Source of the DNA: Gorillibacterium sp.
GTDB taxonomy: Bacteria; Bacillota; Bacilli; Paenibacillales; NBRC-103111
Direction of reading: 5' to 3'
Length of the DNA stretch: 9,051 nucleotides
Assembly (NCBI GenBank): GCA_023511325.1
Contig: JAIMBU010000065.1
Span: 1-9,051, forward strand
Numbering within the stretch: the first letter of the stretch is position 1; every line of letters starts with the position of its first letter. Both the position numbers and the translations under genes were made by a program. The notes under the pieces were generated by a model. The model was not told the DNA's origin. It was given only the letters and a program-made list of their open reading frames with translations, and did no database searches. Of this stretch, positions 1 to 7,658 are shown piece by piece.

Positions 1-1
1 G

Positions 2-172
2 CTGGAAGAGGGCGCCGCAGCGGATATTGCGATCATCGATCTGGAGACGGAGCGCGCGGTCGAGCCGGAGACGTTCTTGTCCAAAAGCAAAAATACGCCG
101 TTCGGCGGCTGGAAGCTGTACGGCTGGCCGGTGCTGACGATGTTCGGCGGCAAGGTCGTTTGGTCGGAGTAA
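2..172 (+). CDS. pyrC: Dihydroorotase, C-terminal end (5' truncated by window edge)
   Basis: Only the last 56 codons are present, in a frame open from base 2 to the TAA at 170-172. The peptide carries the typical C-terminal closing segment of class I dihydroorotases: ADIAIIDLE, then a stretch with [17 protein letters not shown] and the final GGKVVW. Dihydroorotase is a cytosolic zinc amidohydrolase that cyclises carbamoyl aspartate to dihydroorotate, the third step of UMP synthesis. The metal ligands lie upstream, outside the window. The gene sits 87 bases ahead of carA in the same direction, the usual pyrB-pyrC-carA order. GC is about 60% by hand count, higher than in the rest of the operon. 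The assignment rests on the tail sequence plus context and is firm. Confidence 0.9.
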   Translation: MEEGAAADIAIIDLETERAVEPETFLSKSKNTPFGGWKLYGWPVLTMFGGKVVWSE

Positions 173-242
173 CATAGCTCGGCTTTTAGCGCGGGCGCGG
201 AAAGTTTTCACACATAGAAGGAAGTTATCGACACAAGGATGG

Positions 243-250
243 AAAAGGAG
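243..250 (+). promoter_or_regulatory. Ribosome binding site deciding the carA start
   Basis: AAAAGGAG ends nine bases before the ATG at 260. The earlier in-frame ATG at 239 has only a weak GAAGGAAG about 14 bases upstream and would add seven residues not expected in CarA. The start at 260 ([10 protein letters not shown]) also matches where family members begin. Confidence 0.7.
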
Positions 251-259
251 CTGAAGACG

Positions 260-1453
260 ATGCAGGCAAGGCTGCTGCTGGAAGACGGCACGATGTTTAC
301 GGGGAAGGCGTTCGGCGCTACGGGCGATTCCGTCGGCGAAATCGTGTTCAATACAGGGATTACAGGCTATCAGGAGGTGCTGTCCGACCCGTCGTATTGC
401 GGGCAAATCGTCACGATGACGTATCCATTGATCGGAAACTATGGCATTACGCGGGATGATTTTGAGTCCGTCCGCCCCTTCGTTCATGGATTTGTCGTGC
501 GGGAGCATGAAGAGATGCCAAGTAATTGGCGCTCCCAATTCACGGTGGATGATCTACTGAAGGAATATGGAATTGTCGGAATCAGTGGGGTCGACACGCG
601 GATGCTCACGCGGATTTTACGGCATCACGGAACGATGAAGGGAATGCTGGCAACCGGTAACAGACCTGTTGAAGAATTACAGGAGCAGCTTAACGCTTCC
701 TTGGTTATGCGTGATCAGGTTTCCAGGGTTTCGATCCAAACAGCGTTCCATAATCCTGGACCAGGAGAACGCATTGTCGTTTATGATTTTGGTGCCAAAA
801 GCGGTATTGTTCGTGACTTGAGCAAAAGAGGTTGTGACGTCGTTGTTGTGCCTCAGGATTACACAGCTGATCAGGTCCGTCGCATTGCCCCAGATGGTAT
901 TATGCTCTCCAATGGGCCGGGGGACCCGAAAGACGTTCCTCACGCCGTAGAGGCGATTCGTTCGTTGCTCGGGGAATACCCGATATTCGGTATCTGCCTC
1001 GGACATCAGTTGCTGGCGCTTGCATGTGGGGCGGATACAGAGAAGATGAAATTTGGCCACCGTGGCTGCAACCATCCCGTTAAAGAGCTAGCTTCCGGTC
1101 GTTGCTATATCACCTCCCAGAACCATGGATACATGGTAAAGCCGGAAAGCATCAAGAATACAAAGCTGCAAATTACACACATCAACAATAATGATGGCAC
1201 AGTAGAAGGAATTAAGCATGCCGAACATCCAGCCTTCTCGGTTCAGTATCATCCTGAAGCGGCTCCAGGACCCTATGATTCCGGGTACTTGTTCGATGAA
1301 TTCTTGGAGATGATCGCTACCCATCGGGCGGAGAATCCTAAGCCGACTCGTCAATCGATCATGTACACCAAGGGAAATGCGGCAAGGACACTTCGCTCGG
1401 ATGAGAGCCTCACAGGTAAGCTGAAAGGAGAACTAAACTATGCCCAAAAATAA
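260..1453 (+). CDS. carA: Carbamoyl-phosphate synthase small (glutaminase) subunit
   Basis: This subunit hydrolyses glutamine and passes ammonia through a tunnel to CarB, forming cytosolic carbamoyl phosphate synthase, which starts pyrimidine synthesis. The protein has 397 residues from the ATG at 260. Residues 1-150 form the CarA-specific N-terminal domain, with the [16 protein letters not shown] signature near 31-46. Residues 180-360 form the class I glutamine amidotransferase domain. The nucleophile is Cys246 in GICLGHQ, and the partner His331 and Glu333 lie in YHPE, so the triad is intact. An extra tail of about 35 residues makes it longer than Bacillus PyrAA (about 364) and slightly longer than E. 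coli CarA (382). Its last 14 bases overlap carB, which suggests translational coupling. In the pyr operon it corresponds to pyrAA rather than the arginine-specific copy. GC falls from about 60% to 45-50% inside the gene. Confidence 0.97.
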   Translation: MQARLLLEDGTMFTGKAFGATGDSVGEIVFNTGITGYQEVLSDPSYCGQIVTMTYPLIGNYGITRDDFESVRPFVHGFVVREHEEMPSNWRSQFTVDDLLKEYGIVGISGVDTRMLTRILRHHGTMKGMLATGNRPVEELQEQLNASLVMRDQVSRVSIQTAFHNPGPGERIVVYDFGAKSGIVRDLSKRGCDVVVVPQDYTADQVRRIAPDGIMLSNGPGDPKDVPHAVEAIRSLLGEYPIFGICLGHQLLALACGADTEKMKFGHRGCNHPVKELASGRCYITSQNHGYMVKPESIKNTKLQITHINNNDGTVEGIKHAEHPAFSVQYHPEAAPGPYDSGYLFDEFLEMIATHRAENPKPTRQSIMYTKGNAARTLRSDESLTGKLKGELNYAQK

Positions 1454-4400
1454 TAAGCTCAAAAAAATACTTGTCATCGGTTCTGGACCTATCGTAATTG
1501 GGCAAGCCGCTGAATTTGACTATGCAGGTACACAGGCTTGCCGAGCCTTGAAAGAAGAAGGCATGGAGGTTGTTCTGATCAACAGCAACCCGGCTACAAT
1601 CATGACGGACACCAATATGGCAGATAAGGTATACATCGAGCCGATTACTCTGGAATTTGTCAGCCAAATTATTCGTCAGGAGAAGCCAGATGGTCTCTTG
1701 CCAACGCTTGGCGGTCAAACCGGACTTAACATGGCTGTTGAGCTTGCCCGAGCAGGTGTCTTGGAGCGGGAAAATGTAAAGCTGCTCGGTACCCAGCTCA
1801 GTGCGATTGAGCAAGCGGAGGATCGAGATCTGTTTCGCAATCTTATGCGTGAGCTTGAACAGCCGGTTCCAGCGAGTGTGATCGTCACGAGCCCGCATGA
1901 GGCCGTTGATTTCGCCAATGAAATCGGTTATCCGATCATCGTCCGACCTGCTTATACACTGGGGGGTACGGGTGGTGGAATTGCTACAAACGAAGAAGAC
2001 TTACTCGAAATAGTTAGCTCCGGCATCCGGTATAGCCCAATTGGTCAGTGCTTGGTTGAGCGAAGCATTGCAGGAATGAAGGAAGTCGAATATGAGGTGA
2101 TGCGGGACGCCAACGATAACTGCATCGTCGTCTGCAATATGGAGAATTTAGACCCTGTTGGTATACATACAGGGGACAGTATCGTTGTTGCTCCGAGCCA
2201 AACACTATCGGATCGTGAGTATCAAATGCTGCGAGCAGCTTCTCTCAAAATCATCCGCGCCCTCAACATCGAAGGTGGCTGTAACGTTCAGTATGCACTC
2301 GATCCGCATAGCTTCCAATACTACGTCATTGAAGTGAATCCACGAGTCAGCCGCTCCTCTGCTCTTGCCTCTAAAGCAACGGGATATCCGATTGCTAAGA
2401 TTGCTACCAAAATTGCGATTGGTTACACCTTGGATGAGCTGATTAATCCAGTAACCGGTCAAACCTATGCCTGCTTTGAGCCAGCCTTGGATTATATTGT
2501 AACCAAGATCCCCCGCTGGCCCTTTGATAAATTTACTTCTGCTAACCGCAGATTGGGCACACAGATGAAGGCAACCGGTGAGGTTATGGCGATCGGTCGT
2601 TCCTTTGAGGAATCACTCCATAAAGCGGTTCGGTCTTTGGAGATCGGCGCACACCGCTTGTACCTGCCTGAGACAAGAGATTTAGATAAAGAAGAACTCG
2701 AGCAAAGGCTGGTACGTCCTGACGATGAACGGTTGTTTTTGTTGGCAGAAGCCTATCGGCGCGGCTATACACTAGAGTTTTTGCAGGATTTGACCAAGAT
2801 TGACTGGTGGTTCCTGGGTAAAATTCAGGGTATGGTCGCATTCGAGAAAACTCTGAGCAATCCGGAGCTATCTCCAGATCTTCTCTATGAAGCAAAACGC
2901 AAAGGCTTTACCGATCACTCGATTGCTGAGATTCGTCATATGGACAACCCGAACAATACCTATACCACAGAAAAAGAAGTAAGAGCCTATCGATTATCCT
3001 TAGGACTCAAGCCTGTTTATAAAATGGTCGATACCTGTGCAGCAGAATTTGAAGCGGTAACTCCGTATTACTACTCCACCTATGAGACGGAAGACGAAGT
3101 AATCGAGACGGAGAAACCTAAGGTCGTCGTTCTTGGTTCAGGACCGATCCGAATCGGACAAGGAATCGAGTTTGACTATTCTACCGTACATGCGGTATGG
3201 GCTATTCAAGAGGCTGGCTACGAAGCGGTGATCATCAATAATAACCCAGAGACGGTATCGACAGATTTCAATACCTCCGACCGACTTTATTTCGAGCCGT
3301 TGTTCTTTGAGGATGTAATGAATGTTATCGAAAGAGAGAAGCCGATCGGAGTTATCGTGCAGTTTGGTGGTCAAACAGCGATCAATCTCGCGGGACCATT
3401 AACAAAAGCAGGGGTGAAAATTCTCGGCAGCGACGTAGACAGTATCGATCGAGCAGAGGATCGGAAGAAATTTGAAGTCCTACTTCGACAGCTTGATATT
3501 CTCCAGCCTCCAGGCGGTACGGTAACTTCTGTGGATGAAGCCGTAGGAATAGCTGCCAAGCATGGCTATCCTGTACTGGTTCGCCCCTCTTATGTCCTTG
3601 GCGGTCGGGCAATGGAGATTGTATATACAGATCGAGAATTGCTTAATTACATGGAGAAGGCTGTTAAAATCAATCCTGAGCATCCCGTCCTCATTGATCG
3701 CTACATGCTGGGGAAAGAGGTAGAGGTTGACGCGATTTGTGACAAGGAGACCGTGCTCATTCCAGGGATTATGGAGCATATTGAACGGGCTGGTGTACAC
3801 TCCGGTGACTCCATTGCTGTGTATCCTCCTCAGACACTGTCCACAACGATTAAAGAAAAGATTGTTGAGGTCACGATCAAAATTGCCAAGGCACTCGATG
3901 TGGTGGGGCTCGTCAATATTCAATTTGTCATCTATAAGGAGGAGCTGTATGTGATTGAGGTTAATCCGCGCTCCTCACGCACGGTGCCTTTCTTAAGTAA
4001 GGTAACGGGTATTCCAATGGCTAGTGTGGCCACCCAAGCGATTATGGGCCGGACGCTTAAGGAGCAGGGCTACAGCGAAGGTCTATGGCCAGAGCAGGAT
4101 GAGGTGTCCGTCAAGGTACCCGTGTTTTCCTTCGCCAAGCTGCGCCGCGTAGACACGACACTTGGGCCAGAGATGAAATCCACAGGTGAGGTTATGGGAC
4201 GTGACCGTAATTTTGCCAAAGCCCTGTATAAGGGTCTGCTTGGTTCGGGGATGAAAATTCCACCTACCGGGTCGATTATTGCCACCATTGCAGACAAGGA
4301 TAAGGACGAGGCGATCGAGATCCTTCGCGGGTTCGACGAACTCGGCTATCGTATTGTCGCAACTGGAGGAACTGCATCAGCCTTTTTAGCCGCTGGTCTT

Positions 4401-4670
4401 CGTGTTACCGAGGTGAAGAAGCTGAGCGAGGGCTCACCTAACATTCTCGATCTCATTCATAATGGAGAAGCCCACTTCGTAGTCAATACGTTAACTAAAG
4501 GCAAGGAGCCCGAACGCGATGGCTTCCGCATCCGTCGGGAAGCGGTGGAGAATGGCATTGTCTGTATGACTTCGCTAGATACGGTTAAGGCTTTGCTGCA
4601 TGTGTTGCAGACCATCAACTTCACCTCAACACCAATGCCAGCCCAGAAGCACAACAGGTTAAGTAAATAA
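1440..4670 (+). CDS. carB: Carbamoyl-phosphate synthase large subunit
   Basis: CarB makes carbamoyl phosphate from bicarbonate, ammonia from CarA and two ATP. The 1076 residues match the usual 1070 or so. The two homologous halves are both visible. The first pre-ATP-grasp motif is [15 protein letters not shown] near residues 15-29, with ATP-grasp elements [13 protein letters not shown] near 168-180 and [12 protein letters not shown] near 297-308. The second half repeats them with [15 protein letters not shown] near 567-581, [13 protein letters not shown] near 713-725 and [11 protein letters not shown] near 838-848. The C-terminal MGS-like allosteric domain starts near 940 and carries [11 protein letters not shown] near 973-983, where UMP and related effectors bind in known enzymes. 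The ATG at 1440 has AAAGGAG (1424-1430) nine bases upstream and lies inside the end of carA. UMP inhibition and PRPP activation are family knowledge for pyr-operon copies, not seen here. No damage is visible. Confidence 0.98.
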   Translation: MPKNNKLKKILVIGSGPIVIGQAAEFDYAGTQACRALKEEGMEVVLINSNPATIMTDTNMADKVYIEPITLEFVSQIIRQEKPDGLLPTLGGQTGLNMAVELARAGVLERENVKLLGTQLSAIEQAEDRDLFRNLMRELEQPVPASVIVTSPHEAVDFANEIGYPIIVRPAYTLGGTGGGIATNEEDLLEIVSSGIRYSPIGQCLVERSIAGMKEVEYEVMRDANDNCIVVCNMENLDPVGIHTGDSIVVAPSQTLSDREYQMLRAASLKIIRALNIEGGCNVQYALDPHSFQYYVIEVNPRVSRSSALASKATGYPIAKIATKIAIGYTLDELINPVTGQTYACFEPALDYIVTKIPRWPFDKFTSANRRLGTQMKATGEVMAIGRSFEESLHKAVRSLEIGAHRLYLPETRDLDKEELEQRLVRPDDERLFLLAEAYRRGYTLEFLQDLTKIDWWFLGKIQGMVAFEKTLSNPELSPDLLYEAKRKGFTDHSIAEIRHMDNPNNTYTTEKEVRAYRLSLGLKPVYKMVDTCAAEFEAVTPYYYSTYETEDEVIETEKPKVVVLGSGPIRIGQGIEFDYSTVHAVWAIQEAGYEAVIINNNPETVSTDFNTSDRLYFEPLFFEDVMNVIEREKPIGVIVQFGGQTAINLAGPLTKAGVKILGSDVDSIDRAEDRKKFEVLLRQLDILQPPGGTVTSVDEAVGIAAKHGYPVLVRPSYVLGGRAMEIVYTDRELLNYMEKAVKINPEHPVLIDRYMLGKEVEVDAICDKETVLIPGIMEHIERAGVHSGDSIAVYPPQTLSTTIKEKIVEVTIKIAKALDVVGLVNIQFVIYKEELYVIEVNPRSSRTVPFLSKVTGIPMASVATQAIMGRTLKEQGYSEGLWPEQDEVSVKVPVFSFAKLRRVDTTLGPEMKSTGEVMGRDRNFAKALYKGLLGSGMKIPPTGSIIATIADKDKDEAIEILRGFDELGYRIVATGGTASAFLAAGLRVTEVKKLSEGSPNILDLIHNGEAHFVVNTLTKGKEPERDGFRIRREAVENGIVCMTSLDTVKALLHVLQTINFTSTPMPAQKHNRLSK

Positions 4671-4688
4671 TCATCAGTTTAATACTTA

Positions 4689-4744
4689 AGCTTATAGCAA
4701 ATGTATCACCATCCCTAGGGAAGGGGGTTCGCTTGCTATAAGCT
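4689..4744. repeat. 12-bp perfect inverted repeat in the carB-pyrF gap
   Basis: AGCTTATAGCAA (4689-4700) is matched exactly by TTGCTATAAGCT (4733-4744) across a 32-base loop. The loop itself contains the 10-base palindrome TCCCTAGGGA (4712-4721). The right arm ends four bases before the pyrF ribosome binding site GGAGAGG (4749-4755). No U-run follows, so it is not an ordinary intrinsic terminator. In RNA it could form a long hairpin that affects pyrF translation or mRNA processing, or it could be a tiny palindromic insertion or deletion scar. The role is unknown. Confidence 0.75.
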
Positions 4745-4760
4745 AGATGGAGAGGTACAC

Positions 4761-5525
4761 GTGGTGGAAGAGAGCAACACAGGTGCTTCATTAAATATCC
4801 ATTCAAGGAAAAATGAGCTTGCCCGGAAAGTTATTGTTCCATTAGATTATTCTAATGCATGTGATGCTGAGACTTTACTGACTGCATTAAGTGGCATTCC
4901 CTGCTATATGAAGGTGGGTATGGAGCTATTTTATGCAGAAGGCCCAAGATTTGTCTTATCACTGAAGGAGCGAGGCTACAAAGTCTTCCTCGATTTGAAA
5001 ATGCATGATATTCCCAATACGGTAAAAGGTGGCGCTGCCAGCATTACCCGTTTAGGGGTTGATATGTTCAATGTTCATGCTGCCGGAGGAATAAGGATGA
5101 TGGAGGCAGCAAGGGAGGGCATTGATCAAGCCTTAGCTGCTAGCTCAGCTACGCGTCCCTTGCTCATCGCTGTTACCCAATTGACCAGCACTAGCCAAGC
5201 AGTAATGAATCAGGAGATTGGCATTTCTGGCTCTGTAGAGGAAGCGGTAGTTCGCTACGCGAAAGCAGCAAAACAAGCGGGATTAGATGGTGTGGTTGCA
5301 TCTCCACATGAGGTTCGACTGGTCAAATCGTGTTTGACTGCTTCCTTTTTGACAGTAACACCAGGTATCCGACCGGCTGGAACCGATGTAGGGGATCAAT
5401 CCCGAGTCATGACCCCGCGGGAAGCTCTAGCAGTAGGAACAGATTATATGGTAATCGGTCGGCCGATTACAGCCCATCCCAACCCACGCCAAGCGATTGA
5501 AAACCTTATAGAGGAGCTGATCTGA
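4761..5525 (+). CDS. pyrF: Orotidine 5'-phosphate decarboxylase
   Basis: This cytosolic TIM-barrel enzyme decarboxylates OMP to UMP, the last step of the pathway. The 254 residues contain the catalytic signature DLKMHDIPNTV, with Asp78, Lys80 and Asp83 as the D-x-K-x-x-D array. They also contain VIVPLDY at the first strand (24-30) and the phosphate-binding PGIRP (201-205) and IGRPI (232-236). Length is about 15 residues above Bacillus PyrF (239), the excess being an N-terminal leader before the barrel. There is no in-frame ATG near the start. GTG at 4761 or GTG at 4764 must be used, after GGAGAGG at 4749-4755, and the second gives the better spacing (eight bases). The gene follows carB after 90 bases, where Bacillus would have pyrK and pyrD, and abuts pyrE. 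The assignment is certain; the exact start is not. Confidence 0.97.
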   Translation: MVEESNTGASLNIHSRKNELARKVIVPLDYSNACDAETLLTALSGIPCYMKVGMELFYAEGPRFVLSLKERGYKVFLDLKMHDIPNTVKGGAASITRLGVDMFNVHAAGGIRMMEAAREGIDQALAASSATRPLLIAVTQLTSTSQAVMNQEIGISGSVEEAVVRYAKAAKQAGLDGVVASPHEVRLVKSCLTASFLTVTPGIRPAGTDVGDQSRVMTPREALAVGTDYMVIGRPITAHPNPRQAIENLIEELI

Positions 5526-5526
5526 T

Positions 5527-6162
5527 TTGCCTATGCTGAGATTGTACGAAAGCATTTCAACATCACTTTTGGAGATTAAAGCCGTATCCCTGCGCCCTGA
5601 TTCACCTTTTACCTGGACATCTGGCTTGAAGTCACCAATCTACTGCGATAACCGCCTAACGATGTCCTACCCAGTGATCCGTAATATGATTGCTGAGGGT
5701 TTTGTTCAGATCATTCGGATGCAATATCCAGATGTAGAAGTGATTGCCGGAACAGCAACTGCGGGAATTCCTCACGCAGCTTGGGTTGCGGACAAGCTAA
5801 ACCTTCCGATGATCTATATCCGCGACAAAGCCAAGGGCCATGGTAAAGAGAATCAGATCGAAGGCGTTCTGAAGCCAGGGCAGAAGGTCATTGTGATTGA
5901 GGACCTTATCTCTACAGGTGGCAGCTCATTGAAAGCTGCTTTAGCAGCAAGGGAAGCCGGAGGAGATGTGCAAGCGGTACTCGCGATCTTCACCTATGAG
6001 TTTCCGAAGGCGCAGCAGCTCTTTGCTGAAAATGACATTCCGATGCTGGCTTTGACAACCTACTCAGCACTCATTGATGTCGCGTTGAAACAGGGCTATA
6101 TTGAAGAGAATACAATGGATAAACTGAAGGCATGGCGGGAAAATCCAGCAGCATACGAATAG
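5527..6162 (+). CDS. pyrE: Orotate phosphoribosyltransferase
   Basis: PyrE transfers phosphoribose from PRPP to orotate to give OMP, the substrate of PyrF. The 211 residues fit the bacterial family (about 210-216). The PRPP-binding loop of type I phosphoribosyltransferases is VIVIEDLISTGGSS at 121-134, with the acidic pair Glu125-Asp126. KSPIYCDNR at 35-43 is the conserved N-terminal substrate-side motif, and RDKAKGHGKENQIEG near 99-113 is the flexible catalytic loop. The start is probably TTG at 5527: GAGGAG at 5511-5516, inside the pyrF end, is ten bases upstream. The ATG two codons later (5533) would have a 16-base spacer. Only one base separates the pyrF stop from this start, so the two are almost surely co-translated. 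It is the last gene of the operon, followed by a terminator. Confidence 0.97.
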   Translation: MPMLRLYESISTSLLEIKAVSLRPDSPFTWTSGLKSPIYCDNRLTMSYPVIRNMIAEGFVQIIRMQYPDVEVIAGTATAGIPHAAWVADKLNLPMIYIRDKAKGHGKENQIEGVLKPGQKVIVIEDLISTGGSSLKAALAAREAGGDVQAVLAIFTYEFPKAQQLFAENDIPMLALTTYSALIDVALKQGYIEENTMDKLKAWRENPAAYE

Positions 6163-6165
6163 CAG

Positions 6166-6230
6166 AAATTCCTCTTTCGCTAGTGGTTTCCGGTTACGGA
6201 TGGACCATTCAAGTGAGAGAGGAATTTTTT
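6166..6230 (+). terminator. Rho-independent terminator of the pyr operon
   Basis: AAATTCCTCTTTCGCT (6166-6181) pairs with AGTGAGAGAGGAATTT (6212-6227) over 16 bp including two G-U pairs, and runs into TTTTTT (6225-6230). The 30-base loop can form its own small stem (TGGT with ACCA, TCCG with CGGA). It starts four bases after the pyrE stop. A thymine-rich tail and a strong stem make it convincing. Confidence 0.9.
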
Positions 6231-6359
6231 ATTTCTCTGTTGATGCTTTATGAACCTTTTTAGGCATTAGGCTTACAATAATGAATATACTGACATACCG
6301 TCAATAATAATGTACTTTTATCATGAACGTATTGGGTTTTAGCGGAAGGGGAGTTTCTC

Positions 6360-6965
6360 ATGAAGAGAGTTCATAGTCATGATGTTCATGCTGCTGTGTT
6401 AAGAAAGCTTTTGGAGCGGGGAGTTAAGCTTACGGACATTGCTGACATTGTATATGATCTCCAGCTACCGTATCATCCTCAGCTGACAAAGGAGATTTGT
6501 CAGGAAAGTGTTGAAGCTGTCTTAGAAAAGCGCGAGCTTCAGCATGCTATTCTTGTAGGGATTGAGCTTGATGTTCTAGCCGAGAATAACCAGCTTAGTG
6601 AACCGCTCCTATCGATTCTCCGCGCGGATGAAGGCTTATTTGGCTGTGACGAAACACTTGCGATTGGAGCTGTATTTGGTTACGGAAGCATCGCTGTTAC
6701 GACCTTTGGTTATCTGGATAAGCTGAAGATCGGAATTATTCGTGAGCTTGATAATAAGGACAGTGGAATGATCCATACCTTCTTAGACGACTTGGTGGCA
6801 AGTATTGCTTCTTGCGCATCAAGCCGAATTGCCCATAAGCAACGCGATCTAGCGGAAGCATTAGAGGATCTGACTGCCAGTGAAATGTCCGTCCGAATCC
6901 TTACAACGGAACTTCCAACCGACATTCCCTTTAAACATGCGAATGTGGAGGACACAGCTAGTTGA
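6360..6965 (+). CDS. Phosphatidylglycerophosphatase A family protein (YutG/LtrC type)
   Basis: The 201-residue protein resembles the Firmicute YutG/LtrC branch of the PgpA family. PgpA removes the phosphate from phosphatidylglycerophosphate to give phosphatidylglycerol at the membrane. LtrC was named in Listeria for growth at low temperature. Visible family features are the N-terminal GVKLTDIADIVYDLQLPYHP (21-40) and the acidic motif RADEGLFGCDE (88-98, Asp90, Glu91, Asp97, Glu98). FGYGSIAVTTFGYLDK follows at 106-121, then HTFLDDLVASIAS (139-151). The last 45 or so residues are charged and look family-variable. No clear transmembrane helix is seen, as usual for this branch and unlike E. coli PgpA. 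The start is supported by AAGGGGAG (6346-6353), six bases before ATG. The gene stands alone between two terminators, so it is probably its own transcription unit. The exact substrate is inferred from the family. Confidence 0.85.
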   Translation: MKRVHSHDVHAAVLRKLLERGVKLTDIADIVYDLQLPYHPQLTKEICQESVEAVLEKRELQHAILVGIELDVLAENNQLSEPLLSILRADEGLFGCDETLAIGAVFGYGSIAVTTFGYLDKLKIGIIRELDNKDSGMIHTFLDDLVASIASCASSRIAHKQRDLAEALEDLTASEMSVRILTTELPTDIPFKHANVEDTAS

Positions 6966-6978
6966 TATTGATTTATTC

Positions 6979-7014
6979 AAGTGCTTTCTCCTAATGGGGA
7001 AGGCGCTTTTTTTT
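6979..7014 (+). terminator. Rho-independent terminator after the pgpA-like gene
   Basis: AAGTGCTTTCTCC (6979-6991) pairs with GGGGAAGGCGCTT (6996-7008) over 13 bp with three G-U pairs and a TAAT loop. Eight T's (7007-7014) follow. It begins 13 bases after the stop codon of the phosphatase gene. Confidence 0.92.
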
Positions 7015-7137
7015 GGAGCTTGGAGTGAGAGGATCGTCGACATTCTACATGTGACCCTTCTCCTGTGAAAAAAAGACGCATTGGTAAACAAAGATTGGAT
7101 AAACTAAGAATATGTAGTGATGGAAGGGGAGGTTTAG

Positions 7138-7305
7138 ATGAATTGGGTATATTGGGCGAGGCTTTATGACTCTAAATTTCAAGCAGGCTGTTTGGTCAAG
7201 CGAATGGAAGAGGATTGGTGGATCTATGGTTATGACTGCCCTCGATCGGTTGAGGTATACCGTTCGCGAAGTGGACGTTTCGGGGTGCGGTATGTTCCTG
7301 TTTAG
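7138..7305 (+). CDS. Small hypothetical protein, 55 residues
   Basis: An ATG at 7138 follows the excellent ribosome binding site AAGGGGAGG (7124-7132) by five bases, and the frame ends with TAG at 7303-7305. The product begins MNWVYWARLYDSKF and ends FGVRYVPV. It is rich in aromatic residues (five Trp and six Tyr in 55), has two Cys and a net positive charge, and shows no signal peptide or membrane helix. It could be a small beta-rich soluble protein. I do not recognise a family. It lies between the terminator of the phosphatase gene and the tRNA promoter, with no terminator of its own, so its transcript may run into the tRNAs. I found no clear promoter between 7015 and 7123. The strong ribosome binding site and non-random amino-acid use favour a real gene. 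Confidence 0.65.
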   Translation: MNWVYWARLYDSKFQAGCLVKRMEEDWWIYGYDCPRSVEVYRSRSGRFGVRYVPV

Positions 7306-7322
7306 TAACAAGCAATAAACTG

Positions 7323-7351
7323 TTGACATTTCAAAGCAGACGCGATATACT
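7323..7351 (+). promoter_or_regulatory. Sigma-A type promoter for the tRNA pair
   Basis: TTGACA (7323-7328) is a perfect -35 box and TATACT (7346-7351) a five-of-six -10 box, separated by exactly 17 bases. Transcription should start near 7358, about 30 bases before the first tRNA. The near-consensus strength fits a stable-RNA promoter. Confidence 0.9.
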
Positions 7352-7388
7352 ATTTCTTGTGGCTACGAAGAACAAGTTGCCAAAACGA

Positions 7389-7462
7389 CGCGGGGTGGAG
7401 CAGCTCGGTAGCTCGTCGGGCTCATAACCCGAAGGCCGCAGGTTCAAATCCTGCCCCCGCAA
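7389..7462 (+). tRNA. Initiator tRNA-fMet (anticodon CAT)
   Basis: The full cloverleaf can be drawn. The acceptor strand CGCGGGG pairs with CCCCGC but leaves C1 opposite A72, the unpaired end needed for formylation. The anticodon stem carries the three GGG:CCC pairs diagnostic of initiators (TCGGG-CTCATAA-CCCGA). The anticodon CAT is at 7423-7425, and the T arm is AGGTTCAAATCCT. The 3' end reads AACTAA, so the CCA is not encoded and must be added by the CCA-adding enzyme. It delivers formyl-methionine to start codons. Confidence 0.97.
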
Positions 7463-7486
7463 CTAATCTTTACCTATTGCCTGTAA

Positions 7487-7563
7487 GGGCCCTTAGCTCA
7501 GTTGGTTAGAGCGGTCGGCTCATAACCGATTGGTCGGGGGTTCGAGTCCCTCAGGGCCCACCA
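7487..7563 (+). tRNA. tRNA with anticodon CAT, probably tRNA-Ile2 (lysidine-modified) rather than elongator Met
   Basis: The 77 bases, including an encoded CCA (7561-7563), fold as a standard tRNA. The acceptor GGGCCCT pairs with AGGGCCC, the D arm is AGCTCAGTTGGTTAGAGC and the anticodon loop CTCATAA has CAT at 7521-7523. The T arm is GGGGTTCGAGTCCC. In known cases, tRNA-Ile2 whose C34 is changed to lysidine by TilS carries C-G pairs at acceptor positions 4-69 and 5-68. Elongator tRNA-Met does not. Here positions 4 and 5 are both C paired with G. The acceptor and loop also resemble E. coli tRNA-Ile2. It would read AUA codons. It lies 24 bases after the initiator tRNA in one transcript. The tRNA call is certain and the isotype likely. 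Confidence 0.85.
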
Positions 7564-7581
7564 AGCCCTCCCACTGAGAAA

Positions 7582-7605
7582 CCTTGATTATTCAAGGCTT
7601 TTTTT
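7582..7605 (+). terminator. Rho-independent terminator of the tRNA transcript
   Basis: CCTTGA (7582-7587) pairs with TCAAGG (7592-7597) around a four-base loop, followed by C and seven T's (7599-7605), with another T-run after one G. The stem is short but correctly placed 18 bases after the encoded CCA. Confidence 0.75.
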
Positions 7606-7658
7606 GTTTTTATGAGGAAATTCATTTTCGAATAGCTTTAATGAGAAATGCTTGAAAA

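Noticed and set aside
1440..1453. 14-base carA-carB overlap
   Set aside because: Short overlaps with coupling are common in this operon; not unusual enough to report as a finding.
4741..4760. GGAGAGG before pyrF resembles part of the PyrR RNA-binding consensus
   Set aside because: Only the GAGAGG core matches; the flanking consensus bases do not, and the stretch is explained as the pyrF ribosome binding site.
6231..6359. Possible promoters for the pgpA-like gene (TACAAT at 6274-6279; CTGACA at 6290-6295)
   Set aside because: Neither box has a good partner at 16-18 bases. A promoter must exist after the terminator, but I cannot place it.
7065..7189. GTG-initiated frame of about 34 codons (starting KKRRIGKQR) overlapping the 55-residue ORF
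   Set aside because: It has no ribosome binding site, and the overlapping frame from 7138 has a far better one.
7352..7388. CTTGT and ACAAG (7356-7360, 7372-7376) in the tRNA leader as a regulatory hairpin
   Set aside because: Five base pairs only, in a leader removed by tRNA processing; no T-box or other regulatory feature seen.
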